DNA from: M3007 sp964484205
Lineage (GTDB): Bacteria > Bacteroidota > Bacteroidia > Chitinophagales > Saprospiraceae
DNA: 64,000 nt
Direction of reading: 5' to 3'
Assembly (NCBI GenBank): GCA_964484205.1
Contig: CAZAEZ010000016.1
Span: 1 to 64,000 of the forward strand
Numbering within the stretch: the first letter of the stretch is position 1; every line of letters starts with the position of its first letter. The notes beneath the pieces are model-generated. The model was not told the origin of the DNA and did no database searches. It saw nothing but the letters and a program-made list of their open reading frames with translations. Positions 1 through 8,592 of the stretch are shown in pieces. The position numbers were made by a program, and so were the translations under genes.

Positions 1-142
1 CATTCGGTACGGGGCTTCTTTTTTACCCGCCCCTAGCCTTGGCCTAGGCGGGTTTACCCACAACCCGTTGTAGGGGCGACCCGCGCGGTCGCCCGCAATG
101 CAGGGGTGTGGGCAATACAAGCGCAGGCGTTGCGGCAGAACC
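1..142. repeat. Intergenic palindromic repeats at window edge
   Basis: No gene is seen here. The stretch holds a GC-rich imperfect palindrome at about 25-53 (ACCCGCC ... GGCGGGT) and a hairpin at 74-94 (GGGCGACC, five-base loop, GGTCGCCC) preceded by GTA. The second hairpin belongs to the same family as the array at 42155-42300. Confidence 0.6.
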
Positions 143-766
143 TCAATCCAGGAAAAAATTCCAATGGCATCGCAGGTAAATCCCCGGTTGAGGATCATTA
201 TAGACGACACCTTCGTAAACAAAATCCGGGAAAAAACCCTGCAGGCCCAATTCAAAAATAAAGGACTGGTTTCTCCGGTCTTCTTTAAATGTTTCCATGG
301 CCCAACCCAGGGAAACGAAGGATGTTTTAAAGTCGCCAAACAATTGGTTGGCGCGAAGCGCCACACCGTGCGCGCGCACCTTGTTACGCTTCTTTTTTTC
401 TTTTAGAAACCGGTTGCCAAAATGCGTGTATCCGAGGCCACCCATGAAACCATACTTGATTGCCTGGATTTCCTGTAAATCCGAATTGTAAATGAGGACA
501 CCACCGGAATACACCCCCGCTTCCACTACATTTTTTGGATTTAAATAAACACGGGCAGGAATACCAAAGCCATTCAGAATCGAAACGCCAATTCCAACCT
601 TTCCGCCGTAATCATCGTAATCAGAAGCAAATAATGGTGGGATACGGGCAGAGCCTTCCGTAACATTCAGCGCATTCGTCGTACTCGCGGCTGAATAAAA
701 ATTTTGAGCGGAAACCGTCATCAGGACAGTGGTAATCAGGCTGAAAAGGGCAATAATTTTTTTCAT
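143..766 (-). CDS. Secreted / outer-membrane protein of unknown function
   Basis: 207 aa. I do not recognise the family. Residues 1-21 form a clear signal peptide (MKKIIALFSLITTVLMTVSAQ) ending in the SAQ cleavage pattern common in Bacteroidota. The remainder alternates hydrophobic and polar residues, is rich in glycine and aromatics, and ends in an aromatic-rich segment (CHWNFFLD), which suggests a small outer-membrane beta-barrel. That localisation is inference. A lysine/arginine-rich stretch (KEKKKRNK) in the middle may be a periplasmic or extracellular loop. It is separated by about 220 bp from the downstream helicase gene on the same strand, so an operon is unlikely. Confidence 0.6.
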   Translation of the reverse strand: MKKIIALFSLITTVLMTVSAQNFYSAASTTNALNVTEGSARIPPLFASDYDDYGGKVGIGVSILNGFGIPARVYLNPKNVVEAGVYSGGVLIYNSDLQEIQAIKYGFMGGLGYTHFGNRFLKEKKKRNKVRAHGVALRANQLFGDFKTSFVSLGWAMETFKEDRRNQSFIFELGLQGFFPDFVYEGVVYNDPQPGIYLRCHWNFFLD

Positions 767-985
767 AATCGTAATTTGAATTGCAGCGATGAATTGGTGA
801 AAAATGCGTCAGCAAGGTAAGTTACGGATGGTTAACTGAAAACGGAGCCCGGTCGCCGGTAGCGTTAAACATGTCTTAATCCCGGTTAAATTGTCCGCTA
901 AATTTTAGGTTATGGGATTGTTGCGATAACAATTCAACCTGAATCACTTCCCGCGCGCAATTATATCGGAGTGGTAGTGTATCTC

Positions 986-3442
986 TTATTCCGCCTGCGC
1001 CCCCTTCATCCAATTCACCACCAACCGCAATTCCCCGTACGAATACGCCTCGCCAAAATGTTCCTTTGCCTCCGTCGTACGGTCCGTCTGGTTTTCTGAA
1101 AAAAATGCTTCGATTTTGCGGACATCCTCCTCCGGGATCAGTTCGAAAATATCCAGCTCGCCCAGGGCCACAAAATGCCCCAAATGCCCTTCAATGGTGG
1201 AACGCACAAAACCGCGCTCGGCAGCAATCTCGTCAATGGTTTTTCCAGATTTGAACAATTCGAAGCTCAGCGCTTTTGTGTCCGGCTTGGGCACTGGTTC
1301 CGGCTCCGGTTCGGAAAAATCGATTGGCGCAGTTTGAATCTTTTTTTCTGCGCAATAGTCCAGCACCATACCGATCACCTCAGCGCCAAATTGATCACGC
1401 TTACTTTTCCCGATGCCTTTTATTTTTTGCAAACTGTGCAAATCAGCCGGAAGCCTGCGCACAATTTCCAGGATTGTTTTGGTGAACAAAACCTGGTACG
1501 CTTCCAGGCCGTGCATATCTGCAAAATCGCGCCGCCATTTGGCGAGCCGGGCGAATAATTCCGGGTGTTCGGTGTTTACCGGTGCTGTCGTGGTGCCCAC
1601 AGCAGGCTTTGGCTGGATGGCTTGAAAGTCGAGTTCCGCATCCGCTTTTGCGCGCAGGTGCAAGTGGGTGGAGAAACCATCCCCTACTTTGGCAAAGCAA
1701 GTGTTTTTGACAAAAAATTCTTTCTGCACCCGCTCCAACGCCTCAAGCGCCGATTTACGCACGCTTTTGTTGTCGGTGATAATTTGGATGTTTTTTGCCG
1801 CAGGCAAAAAATCGGCGCTGATTTTTTCGGAAAACCAGGTACCACCCTTTTGAATCCGCTCCTGCAGGGCTTCGTTTGCTTCCGGTAAACCAGCCTCCCG
1901 AAAATAGCGCAGCAATTGAGGCCTGAACCGGTCAACAACCGGATACAGTTCCCCTTCCAGTTGGACGTTCAACGCTTCCAACTGTGTGCGGGCATCGGGC
2001 TCCAATGCATTTTCATGCTCCAGCAAAACCCGGCGCAGTTGCGCCAGATACTTTTTCAGATCGTTCAAACTGAACAAATCCAAAATAAGTGCCTGTTGAA
2101 ATGCCGCTTTGGATTGCTGCAGCTGGGCTTCATCGGGCGCATTTTTACCGGCGACGTCGCTGAAATTTTTAACGGTGGAATCCGTACGCACACTGGCGGG
2201 CACAATTTTGGAACACAGCACAATCCCTTCAAAACTTTTGCAGCGACTCAGCGCCACGTACACTTGCCCGTGTGCAAAGGCCGCCTGCGCATCCAGGATT
2301 ACCCGCTCGAAAGTGAGACCCTGGCTCTTGTGAATGGTAATCGCCCAGGCCAGTTTGAGCGGATGCTGCGTGAACGTGCCAACCACCGTTTCGGTCACCT
2401 CCTTGCTTTGTTCGTTCAGCGCGTACTGGATATTTTCCCAGTCCATTGGCCCGACGGTAATTACTTCCGGGTCGCCGGGACATAGCACGTAAACGGTGTT
2501 TTCGCTGATGTCGGTGATCCGGCCGATTTTGCCGTTGTAAAAGCGTTTTTCCTGGTTGCTATCGTTTTTAACAAACATGACCTGCGCACCTACCTTGAGT
2601 TCCAGTGTTTGGTCGGTCGGATAGGCATGTTCAGGAAAATTGCCTGAAATCTGGGCTTCAAAACGCCGAATGGCGCCGGGTACGGCCGCCAGTTTTTGGC
2701 TGTTGATTGCCTGGGCCGAGGCGTTGTGGGTGGTGAGGGTAATGTAGCCTTCCGTTTCATCGGGTTCAAAATCCGGAACAAAGCGACTGTTCAGCGTTTC
2801 CAACACGGAGCTGTCCAGCGCATTGTCGCGCACTTTGTTCAACAATTCGATAAAATGACCGTCGGACTGCCGGAAAATGTGCGTCAGCGTGATCACCACG
2901 GGAGGCGCTTGTTGCAGGGCCTGGCTGCTAAAAAAGTAGGGCGTTTGGTAATGCTCGCGCAGCAGGTACCACTCCTCGTCTTTCACCACCGGCGGCAGCT
3001 GGTGCAAGTCGCCAATCATGAGCAACTGCACCCCGCCGAAGGGCTGGTATGGATTTTTGTAGCGCCGCAAAACATCGTCAATGCCGTCGAGCAGGTCGGC
3101 ACGGACCATGCTGATCTCGTCGATCACGAGCAGGTCGAGGCTCCGGATGAGGCGGATTTTTTCGCCGGAAAACTTGCGCTGGCGGGCTACATCGCGACTG
3201 TTGCCCGGCACAAACGGGCCGAAAGGCAACTGGAAAAAAGAATGAATGGTCATGCCGCCCGCATTGATCGCCGCCACACCCGTGGGCGCTACAACGGCCA
3301 TGCGCTTGACCGGCTCCATTTTCAGCCGGTGCAGAAACGTAGTTTTACCGGTACCGGCCTTGCCGGTCAGGTACACGTTTTTATCGGTGTAACAAACGTA
3401 CTCGAAGGCGAGCTCGAGCTGTGGGTTGGATTGGAGCGCCAT
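986..3442 (-). CDS. PIF1/RecD-like helicase with HRDC and HTH_40 domains
   Basis: 818 aa. A superfamily 1 DNA helicase. Walker A GKAGTGKTT is at residues 27-35, Walker B VIDEIS at about 106-111, followed by the QLPPV motif. The UvrD/PIF1-type C-terminal motifs AWAITIHKSQGLTF and VYVALSRC lie around residues 365-400. An HRDC nucleic-acid-binding domain (LQKIKGIGKSKRDQFG) is near residues 630-700, and a helix-turn-helix of the HTH_40 type (GKTIDEIAAERG) lies near 725-785. This composite architecture is common in Bacteroidota and is thought to act in DNA repair, recombination or replication-fork processing. It appears to be transcribed alone. Confidence 0.9.
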   Translation of the reverse strand: MALQSNPQLELAFEYVCYTDKNVYLTGKAGTGKTTFLHRLKMEPVKRMAVVAPTGVAAINAGGMTIHSFFQLPFGPFVPGNSRDVARQRKFSGEKIRLIRSLDLLVIDEISMVRADLLDGIDDVLRRYKNPYQPFGGVQLLMIGDLHQLPPVVKDEEWYLLREHYQTPYFFSSQALQQAPPVVITLTHIFRQSDGHFIELLNKVRDNALDSSVLETLNSRFVPDFEPDETEGYITLTTHNASAQAINSQKLAAVPGAIRRFEAQISGNFPEHAYPTDQTLELKVGAQVMFVKNDSNQEKRFYNGKIGRITDISENTVYVLCPGDPEVITVGPMDWENIQYALNEQSKEVTETVVGTFTQHPLKLAWAITIHKSQGLTFERVILDAQAAFAHGQVYVALSRCKSFEGIVLCSKIVPASVRTDSTVKNFSDVAGKNAPDEAQLQQSKAAFQQALILDLFSLNDLKKYLAQLRRVLLEHENALEPDARTQLEALNVQLEGELYPVVDRFRPQLLRYFREAGLPEANEALQERIQKGGTWFSEKISADFLPAAKNIQIITDNKSVRKSALEALERVQKEFFVKNTCFAKVGDGFSTHLHLRAKADAELDFQAIQPKPAVGTTTAPVNTEHPELFARLAKWRRDFADMHGLEAYQVLFTKTILEIVRRLPADLHSLQKIKGIGKSKRDQFGAEVIGMVLDYCAEKKIQTAPIDFSEPEPEPVPKPDTKALSFELFKSGKTIDEIAAERGFVRSTIEGHLGHFVALGELDIFELIPEEDVRKIEAFFSENQTDRTTEAKEHFGEAYSYGELRLVVNWMKGAQAE

Positions 3443-3517
3443 CGTTTTTTTTGCAAAAATCGCTTAAAACCAGCGTCCGGGACAACCCCAAGGCACAAAT
3501 GATATATTTTTTTTAAA

Positions 3518-5149
3518 TTAATACACCACGAGTTTACCTTTTTGCCCGTCGGCATCCAGCCAGTACATGCCTTTGGGCAGGGCCGTCAGATCCAGTTCAA
3601 CGGGGTTTACCGGCAGGTTGGTTTTTCGAAGTACCTCCTTGCCCGCCAGGTCGAACAGGCGCAACAAACGCACGCCCTGCGCTCCCGGAACCTGCACCCA
3701 GGCGCGATTGGCTGCCGGATTGGGAAACACAGACAATGGCTGCACGGGCGCCACCGGCTCTCCGGTACTCACCGTCACCTGGGCCTCGGTATAAAAAACG
3801 ATGAGCACCATCATTTCGTCATCGGAGGTGGGGCCAAACTGCACCGACTGCGGGCCGTCGTTTACCCAGGTGGCTTCGTGGATAATGCCGCTGCTCCATT
3901 TCACCGGCAGCAGCTGCGGCTCCCAATACCGAAGTGGAATATGCTGATAGTCAAACTGCGGCGCGGGGCAACCGGGCACCCCGAGCGGGCAGGCGGCATC
4001 GTAGACCAGCTCGCCTTTCTGGCCGTTGGCCAAACGTTTCCACACCTTGTAGCCGGTGCCGTACTTGTGGGTATGCCCCATCAGGCCCCAGATGTAGAGG
4101 CTGTCGGCGCCAAACTGGAATTCCGCTTTTGTATGCGTGATGGTATTGCCGTTGTTGGGGATGTTGATCAGGCCGTTGACCAGCAGGGCTGCTTTCATTT
4201 CCAGGGGGGCAGTACCCGGGGGCTGGGTGTACACATTGACGTAAACCTCGCATTGGTAAGGGCGGGTGAGCAAATAGTTGATGTAGTGGGCATTCAGGTC
4301 GAGCACGATGTTTTTATCCCAGCGAAAGGCAGTGCCTTGCGGCAAATGCAGATCGGTTTTTTCCTGAACTGCAGCCACCAGGTTGATATCGTTGTGGTAC
4401 GAGTTTAGCCGAAGGCCGTGCGGGATCGCGTTTGCGCCGGAGGCGCTCAAAAAATTATAGGCCAGGAAATGGTGCGAATACGGCGAAATGAGCATTTCCA
4501 TCCGGTTGACCTCCACGTTTTCGGGCAGTTGGAGTTCGTATTTTTGAAAATATTCCACCTCGCCATCGGCAGCCAGGTAAAAAGGACCCATTTTTATCTG
4601 AAAACCTTCGCCGGGCGCCGGAGCGGGGGGCGGGCCGTCGGGGAAACTTTTTTCGCCGTTTCCGCTGTAAAATTCATCCAGTACGGCTTTACTGAATTGC
4701 GTGCCGGTGCTTTTTCCGCCGAACAATATCCATTGGCGGATCACTTCTTTTTCCAGGTCGGTGAGGGCGCCGCCCGGTTGCGGGTAAGCAGGCATGGAAC
4801 CGCCTTCATTGGCGTGCAGGGGTTGCACGTAGGGTTCAAAACCATTGTTTATTTTCCGGAAAAGCAAACTGCGATCGGGGCGGCCCGGGTAAATGCGCTT
4901 GTAACCCTGATTTTGCGCGTGCACGTTTGCCGGTTTGGCATTGAGCAGTTGATTAGCCACATGGATGGCCCGCAATTCGGGCGTAGCACCCGTGCCTTCC
5001 AGGTCCATGCCCGCTTCCGGGGAGGCGTGGTCGTGGCAGCTGATGCATTTGGCCTCAAAAATTTTGTACACCTCCAGGGCGGAGGATTGTGCGCTTAGGT
5101 TCAGGCAAACAAGAAAAAGCGGAAAAGCAAGTAGAACGTTTTTTAACAT
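3518..5149 (-). CDS. T9SS-secreted cytochrome c / copper monooxygenase-like protein
   Basis: 543 aa. The signal peptide ends near residue 21 (LNLSAQ). A c-type haem motif CISCH is at residues 35-39 of a short cytochrome-like domain (to about 145). The centre resembles copper type II ascorbate-dependent monooxygenases (PHM fold): YSHHFLAYNF, LNAHYIN and GHTHKYGTGY are the histidine clusters expected for the two copper sites. The last about 75 residues (PLSVFPNPA ... KGKLVVY) are a T9SS type A sorting domain, so the protein should be exported and attached to the cell surface. The substrate is unknown. A near-consensus -7 box on the minus strand (CATCTTTG, about 5174-5181) lies just upstream. 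Confidence 0.75.
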   Translation of the reverse strand: MLKNVLLAFPLFLVCLNLSAQSSALEVYKIFEAKCISCHDHASPEAGMDLEGTGATPELRAIHVANQLLNAKPANVHAQNQGYKRIYPGRPDRSLLFRKINNGFEPYVQPLHANEGGSMPAYPQPGGALTDLEKEVIRQWILFGGKSTGTQFSKAVLDEFYSGNGEKSFPDGPPPAPAPGEGFQIKMGPFYLAADGEVEYFQKYELQLPENVEVNRMEMLISPYSHHFLAYNFLSASGANAIPHGLRLNSYHNDINLVAAVQEKTDLHLPQGTAFRWDKNIVLDLNAHYINYLLTRPYQCEVYVNVYTQPPGTAPLEMKAALLVNGLINIPNNGNTITHTKAEFQFGADSLYIWGLMGHTHKYGTGYKVWKRLANGQKGELVYDAACPLGVPGCPAPQFDYQHIPLRYWEPQLLPVKWSSGIIHEATWVNDGPQSVQFGPTSDDEMMVLIVFYTEAQVTVSTGEPVAPVQPLSVFPNPAANRAWVQVPGAQGVRLLRLFDLAGKEVLRKTNLPVNPVELDLTALPKGMYWLDADGQKGKLVVY

Positions 5150-5273
5150 GGCGGGTAAATTTTGTTTTCAATGCCGGCAAAGATGCAAGCGCAATTTTGG
5201 AAATACCGGGTTGTTTGGATAAAACAGGCGCCAACCCGGTTTAAAAGGGCGGTAAGGTCAGGATTTTACAGAA

Positions 5274-6311
5274 TTACCGCCGTCCATACCGGTGCAGCCA
5301 GATGGCCGGCGCCAAAGCAAAAACCAGTTCGAGCAGCAACAGCCGGCTCGTACCCCAGTCGTGCAGGGTCACCACCCAAAGGACGATCAGCGCGTTGAGC
5401 AGTACCAGTATGCCGGTGGCCTGCATGTGGCTCAGGCCGGTGTCCAGCAGCATATGATGGATATGACTGCGGTCGGGGTAAAACAGGGAGCGACCCTGCA
5501 AAAACCGGTGCGCCATAACCCAGAGTGTATCAAACAACGGGAGAATCAAAACTGCCGTCGCAATAGCCGGCGCAGCGCCCAGTCGGAAAATATTTTCGGG
5601 GGGCAACAGGCGGTCGAGTTCGATGAATTTGATCGCCAACACGGCACAAACGGCCCCGGTAAGCATGGCTCCGGTGTCGCCCATGAAAATGCGGGCCGGG
5701 GTGACATTGTATTTCAAAAAGGCCACAAGTGCGCCGGCCAGCGAAAAAGCCACCACGGCAAATTCCACATGCCCTGCCCCGGCAAACCAAAGCCCCAGCG
5801 TCAGGCAGGCCAGCAGTCCTGTGCTGGCGGCCAGCCCGTTGATGCCGTCGATGAGGTTGAAGGCATTGATCAGGCCGACAATGGCCACTACGGAAAGCCC
5901 GAAACCGGCCAGTTCCGGTATTTCCTGGATGCCGAAAATACCGTCGAGACTACTAATTTTCACGTTGGCTTTGTAAACCAGAATGAGCGCGGCGAGTACC
6001 TGGCCCAGCAGTTTATTGATTGGAGCCATGGGCAGCAGGTCGTCGCGAATGCCGATCAGGAAAATGAGCACCAATGCCGCCAAAACGTGTTGCAATCCAC
6101 CAAATGTGTGTTCAGGCGCCCAAAGCACAATGCCACAACAAGCGCCGGCGAAGATGGCCACACCCCCCAGCGGCGGGGTGGGCTCGGCGTGGGCACTGCG
6201 TTCATTCGGCGCATCGTATAGTTTTTTTTTGTGCGCTATCTGCAAGATCGGCGGGATAGCCAGATAGCATAGCGTAAAGGCTGTAATAAAACCGAGCAGG
6301 GTGGCGAACAT
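5274..6311 (-). CDS. Undecaprenyl-phosphate sugar-1-phosphate transferase (WecA/MraY family)
   Basis: 345 aa, polytopic membrane protein with about ten hydrophobic segments. Family landmarks are GIRDDL (metal-binding aspartates), NLIDGINGLA, FMGDTGAM and the WecA-type SHIHHMLL loop. Such enzymes transfer a HexNAc-1-phosphate from a UDP-sugar onto undecaprenyl phosphate, starting O-antigen, capsule or other surface glycan synthesis. The HIHH loop favours the WecA/TagO branch over the murein enzyme MraY. No other glycan genes are adjacent. It diverges from the DUF4294 gene over about 175 bp. Confidence 0.9.
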   Translation of the reverse strand: MFATLLGFITAFTLCYLAIPPILQIAHKKKLYDAPNERSAHAEPTPPLGGVAIFAGACCGIVLWAPEHTFGGLQHVLAALVLIFLIGIRDDLLPMAPINKLLGQVLAALILVYKANVKISSLDGIFGIQEIPELAGFGLSVVAIVGLINAFNLIDGINGLAASTGLLACLTLGLWFAGAGHVEFAVVAFSLAGALVAFLKYNVTPARIFMGDTGAMLTGAVCAVLAIKFIELDRLLPPENIFRLGAAPAIATAVLILPLFDTLWVMAHRFLQGRSLFYPDRSHIHHMLLDTGLSHMQATGILVLLNALIVLWVVTLHDWGTSRLLLLELVFALAPAIWLHRYGRR

Positions 6312-6381
6312 TTGCGGATTGAACTGGTTGCAGGGGCAAAAGTAGATTTTCTTTTGCGCGGCATGGTGCTGGCCGGTGTGT

Positions 6382-6389
6382 TACTTTTG
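6382..6389 (+). promoter_or_regulatory. Bacteroidota -7 box (TACTTTTG)
   Basis: TACTTTTG matches the TAnnTTTG consensus and lies about 100 nt upstream of the GTG start at 6486. A TTTG at 6353-6356 could be the -33 element but the spacing (25) is long. Its position supports the downstream GTG rather than upstream ATG codons as the start of the next gene. Confidence 0.45.
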
Positions 6390-6485
6390 TGTTGCTTTTC
6401 GTCCGAAAATCGACTTGGCGTACCGCAACGAAATTCGGCGCTGTACGTTATTGAACTACCTGCAAACGAACACATTTTTACGCTC

Positions 6486-7109
6486 GTGAAAACCTGGCCG
6501 CTTTATCTGTTACTGTTTCTGGCCGCCCCCCGGGCGATGGCCCAAGGGGGCGTAACCGCGCTGCCCACCGACACCACCCGCATGCCGCAGGGTGCCTGGG
6601 CGCGTCTGGAAGTGGAAAACGGCGACTCGACTTTTATCATGTCGCTCAACCTGGTGCGTGTGGTGGCGCGACGGAAATTTGCAAATTTTGCCGAGCAACG
6701 CCAGTATTACCTGTATTGGCGCGCCGCGCGCAAGGTGTACCCCTACGCCCTTCAGGCCATCAGTTTGTATGAGGAAATTGAGGCGGAAACGAAAGACATG
6801 AACAAACGCCAGCGCCGGCGCTACCTCCGCAAAGAGCAAAAAGAGCTGAAGGAGGACTTTAAAGAGCAGATGAAAAAACTGTCGCGCACCGAAGGCAAGG
6901 TCCTGATCAAAATGGTGGAAAAAGAAACCAACAAGTCGTTTTTCAACCTGATCAAAGATACGCGCGGCGGGCTCACGGCGACCTACTGGCACAACCTGGG
7001 CAAATTATGGGATTACGACCTGAAAAACGGCTACCAACCCGGCGCCGATCCGCTGCTCGACGAGATTTTCCTGGACTATGATTTCGGTCGGCCGGATTGG
7101 TGGAATTAG
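6486..7109 (+). CDS. DUF4294 domain-containing secreted protein
   Basis: 207 aa from a GTG start. I chose GTG at 6486 because it gives a clean signal peptide (MKTWPLYLLLFLAAPRAMA) and lies downstream of the promoter-like box at 6382; an upstream ATG at 6312 would add 58 non-conserved residues. The mature protein has a short beta-rich N-terminus, then a strongly charged helical core (YYLYWRAARKVYPYA, KRQRRRYLRKEQKEL) and a conserved-looking segment (GKVLIKMVEKETNKSFF). This matches DUF4294, a Bacteroidota family with no established role. It probably functions in the periplasm. Confidence 0.8.
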   Translation: MKTWPLYLLLFLAAPRAMAQGGVTALPTDTTRMPQGAWARLEVENGDSTFIMSLNLVRVVARRKFANFAEQRQYYLYWRAARKVYPYALQAISLYEEIEAETKDMNKRQRRRYLRKEQKELKEDFKEQMKKLSRTEGKVLIKMVEKETNKSFFNLIKDTRGGLTATYWHNLGKLWDYDLKNGYQPGADPLLDEIFLDYDFGRPDWWN

Positions 7110-7153
7110 GGCGCTCCATACGCCACAAAATACAGTTTCACTTTCGCTTTACC
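7106..7153 (-). pseudogene. Remnant of the 3' end of an adenylate cyclase gene
   Basis: Read on the minus strand this segment encodes GKAKVKLYFVAYGAP then stop. The intact adenylate cyclase at 8593-10701 ends KGKVKMYFVEYGG then stop, and the nucleotide resemblance (CATACnCCACAAAATAC) is visible directly. The reading frame is closed by a stop just upstream. I infer a leftover of a duplicated or rearranged cyclase gene. It overlaps the stop codon of the DUF4294 gene. Confidence 0.5.
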
Positions 7154-7189
7154 TGTTGGGCGAAGTCTTTTGACTCACTTATTTTTAGT

Positions 7190-7385
7190 GTAAAGAATTG
7201 CACCGGGTTGGTCTGCAGCCTGATCTGAAAGCCCGCTAGGGCTGACATTGTAGAAGCCTGGCATCGGCATTTTGTATAAACCGCGTAGCGGTGGCATTTT
7301 AAAATGTCACCGCTACGCGGTTGTTGAAATGGGGATATAAACCATTTTACTACAAAAGTTTCACCGCTACGCGGTTTCCAAACGC
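7190..7385. repeat. Intergenic palindromic repeat (ACCGCTACGCGGTT family)
   Basis: Part of a gene-free stretch (7110-7412). A 44-bp palindrome at 7279-7322 has two 22-bp arms (AACCGCGTAGCGGTGGCA...) that pair apart from one G/T mismatch. A further half copy (TTTCACCGCTACGCGGTTT) is at about 7359-7377. The family is distinct from the other palindromes in the window. Confidence 0.75.
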
Positions 7386-7412
7386 GTCAAAATCAAATAA
7401 AAATTTCACGGC

Positions 7413-8492
7413 TCAATGCTTTTTGAGCCATTTATCCAAAATGCCTTTCGCCGCAAGTTTCGGTTTTTCAAAATGAGTCCGCTCGTCCAGGGCATTCCGC
7501 ATTTCCTGCACTGCCGGGCGGTAGTCCACGCCCATGCCCTCAAATTTTTCCACCGTTCGCAGCACCCGTTCCACTTCCCAAGTAAACTTTCCGGCGTACA
7601 AAGCATAGGCATCCCGGCACTGTCGGATGTTCTCCCGAATGAGTTTGGCCTGGATCAAAACGCCCTGCCGCACGGGTTCGGCGAACATCGCCTTGTCGTC
7701 CACGTCATTGGAGGCGAGGAAGGTAAATACTTCGGGCGCCCAGTCGTTTTGTAGGCGGCGCACCAATTCTTCCTGCCAGTCGGGGCGGGATTTTAATTTA
7801 CCCAGCGCTTTTCCTCGAACCTCTTTTTCATGATTGGCATCGGTGTAAACGAGTAGGAAAACCATGTCCTTCATTACGTCCGTGGAGTCAATATTGTCGA
7901 GGTGATTTTGGTAATTGCGCCGCTTAAAATTGCTGCGGTCTTGCAGTATGGCCGCTGAGTTCCTGGCTTTTTGAGCCATAATAAAACCGACCGCCATTAT
8001 TCCGCAACCTAATCCAAAATAGATGGGCAATTTATACGTAAAAACAGGGACCGACGTGCGCGCTGCATTCAACAATATAGCGGCGCTTATGATGAGCAAC
8101 GGTGGCAGGACGGCGGGTATGGCAGCAACTATTTTTCGGCTAAAATATGGTAAACCGCCAAATCCTTCCCCTGCCATAAAAAAGCCATTGCCCACCATAA
8201 TCAAAACAAAGCCCGCCAATACCAGCATGGTCCTTGAGCCTCCGGGCGACCCGACCCACGAAAACCCGCCCTGACTTCCGATTATGGCCGTTACCGCCGC
8301 CATGCAAATGGAAAAAGCCAATACGCCAATGATGAGCGCCCACGCATAGCCTACCCCCGCATCTCCACCGGGCATTTTGGTAAATAAGATGCTTTTTGCA
8401 AGCAGGAAGAAGACCAAAGCGGCAATGGCCAACAACAAATTTCCGAGTACGATCATTCTCAAGGTTGTTTTTGATGGGATAAAGATGTGCAC
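7413..8492 (-). CDS. Membrane protein of unknown function
   Basis: 359 aa; family not recognised. The N-terminal half contains about five hydrophobic helices (IVLGNLLLAIAALVFFLLA; YAWALIIGVLAFSICMAAV; MLVLAGFVLIMVGNGFF; IPAVLPPLLIISAAILL; YFGLGCGIMAVGFIMA). The C-terminal half (from about residue 185) is soluble, helical and charged, with short helix pairs reminiscent of HEAT-like repeats (VRGKALGKLKSRPDWQEELV), but this is only suggestive. It is followed on the same strand by a repeat-filled spacer, and the cyclase gene lies 100 bp upstream on the same strand. Confidence 0.6.
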   Translation of the reverse strand: MHIFIPSKTTLRMIVLGNLLLAIAALVFFLLAKSILFTKMPGGDAGVGYAWALIIGVLAFSICMAAVTAIIGSQGGFSWVGSPGGSRTMLVLAGFVLIMVGNGFFMAGEGFGGLPYFSRKIVAAIPAVLPPLLIISAAILLNAARTSVPVFTYKLPIYFGLGCGIMAVGFIMAQKARNSAAILQDRSNFKRRNYQNHLDNIDSTDVMKDMVFLLVYTDANHEKEVRGKALGKLKSRPDWQEELVRRLQNDWAPEVFTFLASNDVDDKAMFAEPVRQGVLIQAKLIRENIRQCRDAYALYAGKFTWEVERVLRTVEKFEGMGVDYRPAVQEMRNALDERTHFEKPKLAAKGILDKWLKKH

Positions 8493-8592
8493 GGAAAGAT
8501 TGGAGGGCCAATTTTATGGAAACGACCCGTCGTGGAATTGAATTAAGCGGTGGGAAACGGAGGGTGAAGCGTTTGGATGCAAATACAATTCC

